This document shows positions 32,110 to 41,473 of a stretch of 45,849 nt of DNA, piece by piece. A program made the position numbers and the translations under genes. The notes under the pieces are model-generated. The model saw nothing but the letters and a program-made list of their open reading frames with translations, had not been told where the DNA came from and searched no databases. Source of the stretch: an uncultured Methylococcaceae bacterium (GTDB lineage: Bacteria > Pseudomonadota > Gammaproteobacteria > Methylococcales > Methylomonadaceae). The stretch covers positions 1 to 45,849 of the forward strand of contig CAIMEB010000243.1 of the NCBI GenBank assembly GCA_903839855.1, in the 5' to 3' direction. Numbering within the stretch: position 1 is the first letter of the stretch; each line of letters begins with the position of its first letter.

Positions 32110-32499
32110 TTAACCAAAAGTAATCAGCCGATCAGCAATTAGGGTCGCCTCAACCCATTGTCCTAATCCGGAAATTCTAAAGCCCTCCGCCAGATCATCC
32201 TCTTGCTTCCCTTGTCTTTGGGCTTCATCTAAACATAACAAACCACGCCTTTGAGCAGCAGAAATACACACCACTAAATCAATCTGATGATGCTTAGCTA
32301 ACTCAGTCCATCGCTGAGTCAATTGAAGTTCATCGTCGGGTGGCGTTGCATGTTTAAATGCGTGTAAAATCCCGTCATGATAAAAAAACACTCTAAAAAT
32401 CTCATGACCTAAAGCCAAAGCGGCATTAATAAACTGATAGGCTGTTTGTCCGGCACTAGAGTGATAAGGGCTCGCATTAATTTGAATGGCATATTTCAT
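32110..32499 (-). CDS. tusD: DsrE/TusD family sulfur-relay protein
   Basis: YAIQINASPYHSSAGQTAYQFINAALALGHEIFRVFFYHDGI; LVVCISAAQRRG with conserved Cys. Confidence 0.88.
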   Translation of the reverse strand: MKYAIQINASPYHSSAGQTAYQFINAALALGHEIFRVFFYHDGILHAFKHATPPDDELQLTQRWTELAKHHQIDLVVCISAAQRRGLLCLDEAQRQGKQEDDLAEGFRISGLGQWVEATLIADRLITFG

Positions 32500-32621
32500 T
32501 TTAACTGTATTTCTTAAGTTATATTTAATTGAGATGTTTTATAATGTTAAAACCATATTCTATTACGATTGAATAGCTCTCTGCTGATTTAGTTACTCTA
32601 TTATTGTAACCTTGAGACACC

Positions 32622-34190
32622 ATGTTTAAACCCTCTACAATTACCCTGGCTCTAAGCCTTATGCTATTCTCAACATCTCAGCAGGCTGAAGATCAGCGCG
32701 TCATTGTCACCAACAAAGGCTTGCCATCCACTCAGCAGATAATACCCCATGACCCAAGTGTTGGAAATAACAAAGACTTAAGCAGCTCGACACAGCAACC
32801 TGGAGCCATTAAAAAAATTGAATTGCCTGATATGGGTGATTCTTCTGGTATCCTGATTTCACCTGCTGAAGAAAAAGAATTTGGTGAAGAATTTTTTAGA
32901 AGCTTGCATGCCCAAATTACCATTAATCAGGATGCAGAGATTCAAGAATATATTCAATCAATTGGTCAAAAACTAGCCGCTAATAGTGACGCACCCAGTC
33001 ATCCCTTCCATTTTTTTGTAGTTATGGAAAATGACATCAACGCTTTTGCGGGACCAGGTGGTTATATTGGGGTTAACTCCGGCCTGATTACGATGACCGA
33101 AGCTGAAAGTGAATTAGCTTCAGTTATCGCGCACGAAATTTCACACGTTACTCAACGGCATTTATTTCGTGCCGCTGAGGCGGCTGGTCGATTAACTATC
33201 CCAAGTGCAGCAGGCATGTTAGCCGCTATTTTATTAGGCTCTCAATCACCTCAGATGGGTCAGGCGGCTATTATGGCGATTATGGGGGGTAGTATTCAAT
33301 TTCAAATTAATTTTACCCGCGAAAATGAAGAAGAAGCTGACCGTGTAGGTATGCAAACGTTAGCCGCTTCTAGCTATGACCCTCGGAGTATGCCAACCTT
33401 CTTTGAACGCTTACAACAGGCAACCCGTTTTTATGGACAGGGTGTCCCTGAATTTTTAAGAACGCATCCAGTCACAGAGTCGCGTATTTCTGATACCCGT
33501 GGACGTGCGGAAACCTATCCGTATAAACAGTATCCAGACTCACAGGGTTATCTGCTGACCAAAGCAAAAATCCGGGTCTTGTCAGATGCTAATACCGGTG
33601 CGGCTGCTGAATATTTTCAGGCTCGACTCAATCAAGGAACCCCGGAACAACGTGCTGTTGCTCGTTACGGTATGGGTTTACTTGCTCTAAAATCTGAAAA
33701 ATTTAAAGAAGCTGAAACTCTTTTTCTGGCATTGGCGCACGATTACCCAGAACAACACCAATATGCAACCGCCTTCGCTCGAACCGCTTTTGATTCTCAC
33801 AATTATGCAGTCGCAGCTAACCGTTATCAAAAACTGGTCGAACAATTTCCTGATAATGATGCTATTAAGCTTGAATATATAACGACCTTATTAAAAACTG
33901 ACAAACCGGATTTGGCTCGAAGCAATTTGTTATCGTTAAACCCCCAAATGCACCGATTACCAACTTATTGGGAGTTACTAGCCCAAGCTTACAGCGATTT
34001 ACATCAACCCGTTGAATCACATCGCTTTCTTGCCGAGTATTATTATGCTATGGGGCAAACGCAGGACGCCATTTTGCAAATAAGATTAGCACAGGCATCT
34101 AAAGGGCTTAACTTCCAATTGTCTTCAATTTTAAACGAGCGTCTAAACTTTTTCTATAGTCAAGAACAAGAGGCTAAACGCAATCGTTAA
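32622..34190 (+). CDS. bepA: M48 family periplasmic metalloprotease/chaperone BepA-like
   Basis: SVIAHEISHVTQRH HExxH motif; NEEEADRVGMQTL; C-terminal TPR-like region. Confidence 0.94.
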   Translation: MFKPSTITLALSLMLFSTSQQAEDQRVIVTNKGLPSTQQIIPHDPSVGNNKDLSSSTQQPGAIKKIELPDMGDSSGILISPAEEKEFGEEFFRSLHAQITINQDAEIQEYIQSIGQKLAANSDAPSHPFHFFVVMENDINAFAGPGGYIGVNSGLITMTEAESELASVIAHEISHVTQRHLFRAAEAAGRLTIPSAAGMLAAILLGSQSPQMGQAAIMAIMGGSIQFQINFTRENEEEADRVGMQTLAASSYDPRSMPTFFERLQQATRFYGQGVPEFLRTHPVTESRISDTRGRAETYPYKQYPDSQGYLLTKAKIRVLSDANTGAAAEYFQARLNQGTPEQRAVARYGMGLLALKSEKFKEAETLFLALAHDYPEQHQYATAFARTAFDSHNYAVAANRYQKLVEQFPDNDAIKLEYITTLLKTDKPDLARSNLLSLNPQMHRLPTYWELLAQAYSDLHQPVESHRFLAEYYYAMGQTQDAILQIRLAQASKGLNFQLSSILNERLNFFYSQEQEAKRNR

Positions 34191-34327
34191 TTTTTTAAAC
34201 TTAATGTAATATGTAATACGTATTTTATGCCTATAATTTTTATAGTTGTTACAAATATATAATAACAGATTGTTTTATTTAACTATTTAATCTTCTTTTA
34301 ATTCTTTAGTGAAAATTTAATATTTTT

Positions 34328-34357
34328 TTAGACGTTGGTGATTTTTAGGCTTATAAT
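34328..34357 (+). promoter_or_regulatory. Sigma70-like promoter for the candidate RNA
   Basis: TATAAT exact -10 at 34352-34357; weak -35 TTAGAC at 34328-34333 with 18-nt spacing. Confidence 0.4.
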
Positions 34358-34363
34358 GCGTCA

Positions 34364-34546
34364 GCTTCTGGAGCTAGGGCTAGGTCAAAGTTAAGGGGTT
34401 GACCTAAAGAGGGGGAAGACCGCCGCAAGGCATATAATAACAATAATTAAAATATAACACCGCTTGAGTTAAGTTGTACAAATGACAACTAAAATATAAC
34501 AATAATAACAATACTCAACACGCCCGCTTTATGCGGGCTTTTTATT
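34364..34546 (+). ncRNA. Candidate structured non-coding RNA
   Basis: Hairpins TAGGTCAA/TTGACCTA (34381-34406), GCC-GCAA-GGC (34422-34431), AGTTGT/ACAACT (34472-34490) nested in TTGAGT/ACTCAA (34464-34518), then a terminator. No plausible ORF. Confidence 0.5.
34521..34546 (+). terminator. Intrinsic terminator
   Basis: CGCCCGC TTTAT GCGGGC TTTTTATT. Confidence 0.75.
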
Positions 34547-34593
34547 GCCTGATTATTTTACACGCAGCCTGCTTTTTTCCTCTAAAACGAGTA

Positions 34594-36072
34594 CTATGTA
34601 ACAAAAAGATGATATTTTCGTCCTTCAAACAGAAGAGCAATCAGGAGATACAAAATCATCAATTCAACAGACAATAGCCCAGGTGCTTGCCAAGCAGTTC
34701 CAACCGGCAAGATAATTTTGAGAAAATACAAGGTCACACCCAGTAGAATATAAGCCAGTATACGTTTAACTTCATAAGCTACGGGATAATAATGCCTACC
34801 CAGCAAATAAGACAATATAGCCATGCTGACATAACAAGCCAGGGTGGCCCATGCAGAACCCACATAACCCAATATTGGAATCCACCATACATTGAGTACG
34901 ATTGTTAATAACGCACCCAATAAAGAAACAAAAGCGCCCAACAAGGTATGATCCGTCAATTTATACCAGATTGATAGGTTAACGTAGATACCCAAAAACA
35001 GATTAGCCAATAACAAAATTGGCACAACCTCTAGTCCAACCCGATATTCTGCACCGACAAAATACTTAAAAAAGTCTATAAAGAGCGTAACTAATAAGAA
35101 GATAAAGACACAAAAGATAACAAAAAACTTAAGGACTTTAGCGTAAATAGGTCGCGCATTGCTGTTGGCAGCATAAGAAAAGAAAAAAGGTTCAGCCGCA
35201 TATTTAAACGCCTGAATAAATAATGACATTAAAACTGATAATTTATAGCAAGCACTATAAACCCCCAACATTTTCAGATTGGTTTGCACATCATAAGGTA
35301 ATAGATATTTCAGCAAGACTCTATCTAACATTTCGTTAATAATTCCGGCAAAACCAATTACCACCATCGGTAACGAATAACGAATCATTTTAACGAATAG
35401 CTGGCGATCAAATCCCCAGGCCAAGCCTTTTAATTGTGCAGAAAGTAATACAAATTTGCAGATACTAGCCAGCAAATTAACGACAAAAATATAGCCAATA
35501 CCCATTTCCGGATAATAGAGCTTATTTACCCAAGACTCAGGGTTTTCGGCTAAAGCTTTGGGGCAGTAAACAATAAAGAATAAACTCAGCAGCACAGTTA
35601 TCAATATCTCTGCAATCTTGATAGCCGCAAAACGAAACGCTTTAGCCTCTGCCCTTAAACGCGCAAAAGGAATAGAGGCGACTGCATCCAGCGTTAAAAT
35701 AAACGTAAAGCACAATATATACTCAGGATGAGTAGAATAATTCAGTGCTGTAGAAAGCCACGGATTAATAAAATAAATGATTAGTAAAAACAGTAGATTA
35801 ACAAATGAGACAAAGATGAGTGCCGTTGAATAAGCAACATCCCGTCCGCTATGATTCTTATCGCGAAATCGAAAATATCCTGTTTCAAAGCCCAAAAGCA
35901 GTACGACTGAAAAGAAACCTGCATAAGCATAAAACTCAGAAACAACACCGTATTCCTCTGCAGAGAAATAATAAGTGTATAAGGGGACTAACAAATAATT
36001 TAGAAATCGGCCAAAAATACTACTAAGCCCATAAATTGCAGTTTGTGAGACGAGCTTTTTTATAATTCCCAT
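34594..36072 (-). CDS. Polysaccharide flippase (Wzx/MATE-like)
   Basis: 492 aa, about 12-14 hydrophobic segments; IKKLVSQTAIYGLSSIFGRFLNYLLVPLYTYYFSAEEYGVVSEFYAYAGFF. Confidence 0.88.
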   Translation of the reverse strand: MGIIKKLVSQTAIYGLSSIFGRFLNYLLVPLYTYYFSAEEYGVVSEFYAYAGFFSVVLLLGFETGYFRFRDKNHSGRDVAYSTALIFVSFVNLLFLLIIYFINPWLSTALNYSTHPEYILCFTFILTLDAVASIPFARLRAEAKAFRFAAIKIAEILITVLLSLFFIVYCPKALAENPESWVNKLYYPEMGIGYIFVVNLLASICKFVLLSAQLKGLAWGFDRQLFVKMIRYSLPMVVIGFAGIINEMLDRVLLKYLLPYDVQTNLKMLGVYSACYKLSVLMSLFIQAFKYAAEPFFFSYAANSNARPIYAKVLKFFVIFCVFIFLLVTLFIDFFKYFVGAEYRVGLEVVPILLLANLFLGIYVNLSIWYKLTDHTLLGAFVSLLGALLTIVLNVWWIPILGYVGSAWATLACYVSMAILSYLLGRHYYPVAYEVKRILAYILLGVTLYFLKIILPVGTAWQAPGLLSVELMILYLLIALLFEGRKYHLFVT

Positions 36073-36109
36073 AATAGACGGTTATAGCGCATTTAATCAG
36101 TTAACGGCT

Positions 36110-36943
36110 TTAACCTAATAACTCCCAAACTGGTTTAATATTATCTGGCAAAGGTGCCAAGCGTCCTAATTCTACATAAGGATTGCTTGCATTATGAAAA
36201 TCTGAACCCACCGAACCGGTTAACTCAAAACGTATTGCATAATCTGCTGCCAAGCGGATTTCATCTGAATTCATTCGACTAGTAACCACTTCAATGCTTT
36301 GTCCTCCAGCCAATTTAAATTCATTGAGTAATCGCTTCATCCAATTAGCCGTCAGCTTATAGCGCAAGGGATGAGCCAAGACTGCGATTCCGCCTGCTTC
36401 AGTAATCCAACTGACAGCCAATTTAAGATCTGCCCAAGGCGTAGATACATAGGCGGGCTTACCTTTGGCTAAATATCGATCAAAGGCTTCTTGCTGGGTA
36501 GACACATGATTTTGCGATAATAGAAAATCTGCAAAGTGTGTTCTTGTAATCATACCTTCCCCTGCTGCTTTTTTAACAGCGTCAAATGCTCCCGGAATGT
36601 GTTTCTTCTCTAGTTTTAAAGCCATCTGTTCAGCACGCGCTAAACGCATCGATTGTAAGTTATGTGTTGCTTCTGCCAAGGGTGGATAATTCGGATTTAT
36701 GCCTAAACCAACAATATGGAAACACTGATTCTGCCAATTCGTTGATAGCTCAATACCCGCAATAAAATTAATACCTATTGCATCTGCACACAACCTGGCC
36801 TCAATCAAACCAGCGGTCGTATCGTGATCAGTCAATGAAAGGTAGGTGACGCCTTGCTGATGAGCACGATGCACTAGCTCTGTTGGCGATAAGGCGCCGT
36901 CAGAAGCGGTGGAATGGCAATGTAAATCGTAAAGTTGGGTCAT
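36110..36943 (-). CDS. PHP-domain phosphoesterase (YciV/RNase AM-like)
   Basis: YDLHCHSTASDGALSPTELVHRAHQQGVTYLSLTDHDTTAGL; VLAHPLRYKLT; VGSDFHNAS. Confidence 0.93.
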   Translation of the reverse strand: MTQLYDLHCHSTASDGALSPTELVHRAHQQGVTYLSLTDHDTTAGLIEARLCADAIGINFIAGIELSTNWQNQCFHIVGLGINPNYPPLAEATHNLQSMRLARAEQMALKLEKKHIPGAFDAVKKAAGEGMITRTHFADFLLSQNHVSTQQEAFDRYLAKGKPAYVSTPWADLKLAVSWITEAGGIAVLAHPLRYKLTANWMKRLLNEFKLAGGQSIEVVTSRMNSDEIRLAADYAIRFELTGSVGSDFHNASNPYVELGRLAPLPDNIKPVWELLG

Positions 36944-36997
36944 ATTAAGAATGATAAAGGCAAAAAATAAAAGGCAAACGAGATTATTTACATCATT

Positions 36998-38788
36998 TTA
37001 TTGATATTCGCCATAGAGTTTTGCGTACAAACCTTTATTTTGAATTAATGTTTCGTGTCTCCCTTGTTCACAAATAACACCCTGCTCAAACACATAAACA
37101 TGATCTGCCTGTTTAACTGCACTTAAGCGGTGGGCAATGATAATCGTGGTACGATCTTTTAAAAAGTTAGCCATTGCCTGATGTAATTTATACTCCGTTT
37201 CACTATCCAGTGCCGAAGTCGCCTCATCCAAGATCACTACTTTAGGATCAGCAATTACCATCCGGGCAATCGCCATCCGTTGTCTCTGGCCTCCTGAAAG
37301 CCGCATCCCTAATCGCCCTACTACCGTATCCAGGCCCTGCTCTAAGTCTTTAACGGCATCCATTAATTGCGCTATCGCCAGGGCTTTCCATAATACTTCA
37401 TCACTCACTGATTTGCCCAACGTCAAGTTAGCTCGAATCGTATCATTAAATAGCACAGGATGCTGTAGTACCGTCACTACATTTTCTCTGACGACCTCCA
37501 AACCTATTTGCTCAATGGGCACATTATCAAAGCTTATTTGCCCTTGACTAGGCAAATAAAGTCCTATCAACGTTTGTATCAGGGTAGACTTACCTCCGCC
37601 ACTTGCCCCGACTAAAGCTACCTTCTCACCCGCCTTAATCTTTAACTGAATACCATTAAGAATAGTTTCTTCGCCATAACTAAAGTGTAAATTATCGACA
37701 CGAATAGCAACCGTTTTTTTATTCAGAAACGGATTTTTAAGATGCGGATAATAGGGTTCCTGTTTTAAGGCATTTAAACGGTTGATACGGACTAGCGCCG
37801 CTTTAGCTGCATAAAAAGCATATTGTATTCCTAGAATTTCTTGTACAGGTGCCATCATAAACCAAAGATAACCGAATACGGCAAGCATTTCACCAATACT
37901 CAGATCAGAATAAAACACCATCAACATAGCGCAAGCACGAAATATATCAAAGCCAAACAGAAAAACTAAAAAACTCAACCGTGAAGCGGCATCACTTTTC
38001 CACGCATAAGCCGCTGAAAATTCATTAACGGATCGGGCTGACTCAATCAACTGTTGACAATAATGCTGTTCTCGGTTACTGGCGCGAATTTGATGAATTG
38101 CTTCTAATGTTTCGGTCAGTGATTGCTGAAATATCTCATAAGCAGAATTTTCTTTAGACTTAAGATCTTTAACTCGTGAGCCAACTACCCGCGTAAAATA
38201 AATAACAACTGGATTTAAAAGCATAATAAACAAACCCAGTTGCCAGTGCATCCAAAGCAGAATTACAGCGGTTCCTATAATTGTTAATACTCCGACTAGC
38301 AGTTTACTGACCGTTGTACCAATAAAAGTATCGATCGTATCCAGATCTTTTACTAAATGACTAACCACTGTTCCTGTGCCTAGGCTTTCGTATTCAGCCA
38401 TAGAGATAGTCTGTAAATGACTGATCATATTCCTGCGAATACGAAAAATAATATCTTTAGAAATACAGGAAAAGTGTCGAGCCTGAATAATGTTAAAAAT
38501 ACTGGCGATTACTCTAAGTAATAAACTGAGTACCAGGATAACTGTGATATAAAGAATAGGTAGATGCCATTCAGAGGGAAACAAAGGATTGATCAGTTTA
38601 ATTACCCAGCCCGGCTTGTTAAGTAGAACCTCATCAACCAGCAACGGCATAAGTAAGGGCACAGGAACACTGACAATGGTAGCTAAAATCGCTATAATAT
38701 GGGAAAGAATCAGTGCTTTTTTATGCTCTAATGCAATCTTATAAATCGCATACCATGTATAGGTTTGTTGTTTCTGTTTAAATTGCAC
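36998..38788 (-). CDS. ABC transporter, fused permease/ATP-binding
   Basis: N-terminal six-TM domain; VALVGASGGGKST, LSGGQRQRMAIARM, VVILDEATSALD. Confidence 0.95.
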   Translation of the reverse strand: MQFKQKQQTYTWYAIYKIALEHKKALILSHIIAILATIVSVPVPLLMPLLVDEVLLNKPGWVIKLINPLFPSEWHLPILYITVILVLSLLLRVIASIFNIIQARHFSCISKDIIFRIRRNMISHLQTISMAEYESLGTGTVVSHLVKDLDTIDTFIGTTVSKLLVGVLTIIGTAVILLWMHWQLGLFIMLLNPVVIYFTRVVGSRVKDLKSKENSAYEIFQQSLTETLEAIHQIRASNREQHYCQQLIESARSVNEFSAAYAWKSDAASRLSFLVFLFGFDIFRACAMLMVFYSDLSIGEMLAVFGYLWFMMAPVQEILGIQYAFYAAKAALVRINRLNALKQEPYYPHLKNPFLNKKTVAIRVDNLHFSYGEETILNGIQLKIKAGEKVALVGASGGGKSTLIQTLIGLYLPSQGQISFDNVPIEQIGLEVVRENVVTVLQHPVLFNDTIRANLTLGKSVSDEVLWKALAIAQLMDAVKDLEQGLDTVVGRLGMRLSGGQRQRMAIARMVIADPKVVILDEATSALDSETEYKLHQAMANFLKDRTTIIIAHRLSAVKQADHVYVFEQGVICEQGRHETLIQNKGLYAKLYGEYQ

Positions 38789-39158
38789 GTTGGAGAAGAG
38801 AAAAAGTTAATTGACTGACAAAGGATGATTGTAACATCTTGTCTTCATAATATTAAATCTCCGATTACTGTGAAAGATACCACAAATGGCGAGAAAAATT
38901 CTGACCCTAATGCACGAACCCCCACGTTTATTGAAAAACTTCTGACCTTGAGCATCTACAGGTCTTTTTACCAATCCTTGGGCTACCCACTTTTACATTC
39001 CTGTTCTAAAGAGACTGGGTTTTTCAGACAAAATGGATAAATATTTAAAACCAAGTAAACTGGAAAATGAAGTATGTCGAAATAACCCGATACCTATCGG
39101 CGTAATTCTGGTAGTATCTTAGGCAATCGCTAAAAAGCAGCCCTACGGAATCCGATTT

Positions 39159-39752
39159 ATGTCGTCTCTAGTTGAGGATACCCCAGGGTTCACTCTGGTG
39201 GAATTGTTGATTACCGTCATTATTGCAGGCATTCTTTTGGGTCTGGCAGTACCTGGTTTTTCTGATCTTGTCGTGAAGTATCGTTTAATTACCGTGACGA
39301 ATGATTTTGTAACCGCCTTGAACTTTGCACGAAGCGAATCCATTAAACGGAGTCAACAAGTGGTTGTCAGAAAAGTCAGTACTCAGTGGGAAGGGGGTTG
39401 GCAAGTTTTTGTTGATATTGATCGTTCGACGACCGCCAGACAAAATGTAATGGATGCAACTGATATTCTCCTGAGAGTTGATCCTGCTTTGCCAATCGCC
39501 CTTACCTTAAGGGGGAATAGTAGTTTTCTTAACTTTATTCGCTTTCAACCTGACGGGGGCAGCAGTAGTTTTGGGAGTTTTGTGCTCTGTGATAACCGGG
39601 AGGGTAAAAATATACCACAAGCCAATACAGCTAAATTGATCACGGTGAATGCAGCCGGACGGTTACATTTGGGGCTTGATGCCAATAAAAATGGAATTCC
39701 CGAAAAAGATGATGGAACAGAAATTGTCTCCTGTACGGTCTCGCCGTTTTAG
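39159..39752 (+). CDS. fimT: Minor pilin, FimT/GspH family
   Basis: GFTLVELLITVIIAGILLGLAVPGF; first gene of minor pilin cluster. Confidence 0.9.
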   Translation: MSSLVEDTPGFTLVELLITVIIAGILLGLAVPGFSDLVVKYRLITVTNDFVTALNFARSESIKRSQQVVVRKVSTQWEGGWQVFVDIDRSTTARQNVMDATDILLRVDPALPIALTLRGNSSFLNFIRFQPDGGSSSFGSFVLCDNREGKNIPQANTAKLITVNAAGRLHLGLDANKNGIPEKDDGTEIVSCTVSPF

Positions 39753-39759
39753 CTTGATA

Positions 39760-40236
39760 ATGGCGACTGAGGCGGGTGGTTTTACTTTAATAGAAGTATT
39801 AGTCGCATTGGTGGTGTTAGCGGTTGGTTTACTTGGGCTGGCCGCGTTACAGGTGATGAGTCTTAAATACAACCAAACCGCTTATAACCGTAATCAGGCG
39901 ACCGTAATTGCTTATGACCTGGCTGATAGAATGCGGGCGAATGCGTCTGTGAGCGGAAATTATTTGACGACGACTTTGGCTGAAACTGCGGCTACCTGCA
40001 AATCAGGAAGTACACCCTGTACACAGTGTATTGATCCAACCAATCGGTGCTCACCAACACAATTAGCGGTTAAAGACCTTTATGAATGGCATAGCTTATT
40101 AGTCAATCAACTTCCTAATGGAACGGGTTCTGTCACACAGTCTGGAGCAGTCTACACAATTACTGTTAACTGGGATGATAATCGGGATGGAGTAATTGAT
40201 AACCGTGACCCGACGTTTGCGGTGAGCTTTCAATGA
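39760..40236 (+). CDS. pilV: Minor pilin PilV
   Basis: Likely start ATG 39760 (MATEAGGFTLIEVLVALVVLAVGLLGLAALQVMSLKYNQTAYNRNQATVIAYDLADRMRAN); the ORF-track start 39649 overlaps fimT. Confidence 0.92.
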   Translation: MATEAGGFTLIEVLVALVVLAVGLLGLAALQVMSLKYNQTAYNRNQATVIAYDLADRMRANASVSGNYLTTTLAETAATCKSGSTPCTQCIDPTNRCSPTQLAVKDLYEWHSLLVNQLPNGTGSVTQSGAVYTITVNWDDNRDGVIDNRDPTFAVSFQ

Positions 40237-40937
40237 GCTTCAGGCGAGGGAACCGTAACGTTTTTTCTCGACAACAGGGATTTTCTTTAATAGAGATTAT
40301 GATTGCCTTACTGATCAGTGTATTTTTATTGCTGGGGGTTATTCAAACATTTATCAACGCGCAAACCACTTACCGTTTGCAGGAAAGCATGTCCAGAATG
40401 CAAGAAAGTGGTTCTCTGGCGTTGGAGATTATTGGCCGGGATTTAAGAGTAACGGGCTATTGGGGCTGTATGAAAGGTTCGACTGGAGATTTATTCGGGA
40501 CTGATGCGACAATTACTTTAAAAGCGGCTTTTGTCAGTAGCCCAACCGGTGGCTGTGGTGGTGTGATTGATAAAACCATGGCGTATTACCTCGCAAAAAC
40601 ATCAACTATCGTTTATGTCATTGTTAACGGGGTGTTACGGAAAAACACGAACAATCAAAATAATGACTTGATTGAAGGCGTTGAAGCGATACAGTTTTTG
40701 TATGGTGAAGACACCAATGGAGATCATGCTGTAAATGACTATGTGTTAGCCAATCAAGTACTTAATTGGGAGCATGTAATCAGTGTGCGGGTGTTTATAC
40801 TCATCACCAGTCTTGAAGATAATCTCACAGCTCAACCAGTTTTATACTTCTTTAATTCCATAACAACACTGCCGACAGATCGTCACTTAAGGCGGGTTTT
40901 TAGTGCAACCTTTGCACTCCGAAATCGTCTGCCTTAA
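40233..40937 (+). CDS. pilW: Minor pilin PilW
   Basis: QQGFSLIEIMIALLISVFLLLGVIQTFINAQTTYRLQESMSRMQESGSLALEIIGRDLRVTGYWGC. Confidence 0.93.
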   Translation: MSFRRGNRNVFSRQQGFSLIEIMIALLISVFLLLGVIQTFINAQTTYRLQESMSRMQESGSLALEIIGRDLRVTGYWGCMKGSTGDLFGTDATITLKAAFVSSPTGGCGGVIDKTMAYYLAKTSTIVYVIVNGVLRKNTNNQNNDLIEGVEAIQFLYGEDTNGDHAVNDYVLANQVLNWEHVISVRVFILITSLEDNLTAQPVLYFFNSITTLPTDRHLRRVFSATFALRNRLP

Positions 40938-40945
40938 GGTATAAA

Positions 40946-41473
40946 ATGCATCAGTCAAAACAATACGGGGTGATATTAATTATTAGTTTGGTAATGTTGT
41001 TATTACTAACCTTGATTGCGGTGTCCGGTATGCAAACAACGACTTTAGAAGAAAAGATAGCGGGTAATAAGCGAAATAGAAACCTTGCCTTTCAGGCAGC
41101 AGAATCATCCTTACGTGAAGCTGAACAATGGATTCAAGGATCAGATACGGCATTTAATCCTTTAAAGTTAAGTAATGGCCCATTTCAGGGAACGGATTGT
41201 TCTAATGGCTTATGCCCAACCACAAATCCTGCCATTTGGGCGGCGGCTGATTTTAATTGGAATCTTAAAGGACGTAGCTATGCGGGTGTTTTACAGTCTA
41301 TTAATCAGCAACCTCGGTATGTCATTGAGTTATTGGAGCAAAAAGTGAACGTGGATTCCAATCGAATGAGTGCTTTGTTTAGGATAACGGCAATGGCTTG
41401 GGGAAGTGATCCAAGTGTGGTTGTTCAATTGCAGAGTCTTTATAATCTGAAGGTTAATTCTTTTGTCTATTAG
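40946..41473 (+). CDS. pilX: Minor pilin PilX
   Basis: GVILIISLVMLLLLTLIAVSGMQTTTLEEKIAGNKRNRNLAFQAAESSLREAE. Confidence 0.93.
   Translation: MHQSKQYGVILIISLVMLLLLTLIAVSGMQTTTLEEKIAGNKRNRNLAFQAAESSLREAEQWIQGSDTAFNPLKLSNGPFQGTDCSNGLCPTTNPAIWAAADFNWNLKGRSYAGVLQSINQQPRYVIELLEQKVNVDSNRMSALFRITAMAWGSDPSVVVQLQSLYNLKVNSFVY

Noticed and set aside
34352-34546. Assignment of the candidate RNA to the c-di-GMP-I (GEMM) or other known riboswitch class
   Set aside because: Core conserved segments of GEMM are not present by eye, and there is no downstream gene on the plus strand to regulate.
38825-39040. 71-aa plus-strand ORF between the ABC transporter and fimT
   Set aside because: Weak coding signal, no recognisable family; more likely the fimT upstream region.
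39649-39759. Extended N-terminus of the PilV ORF overlapping fimT
   Set aside because: The prepilin leader (MATEAGGFTLIEVL) begins at 39760; the extension would bury the cleavage site.
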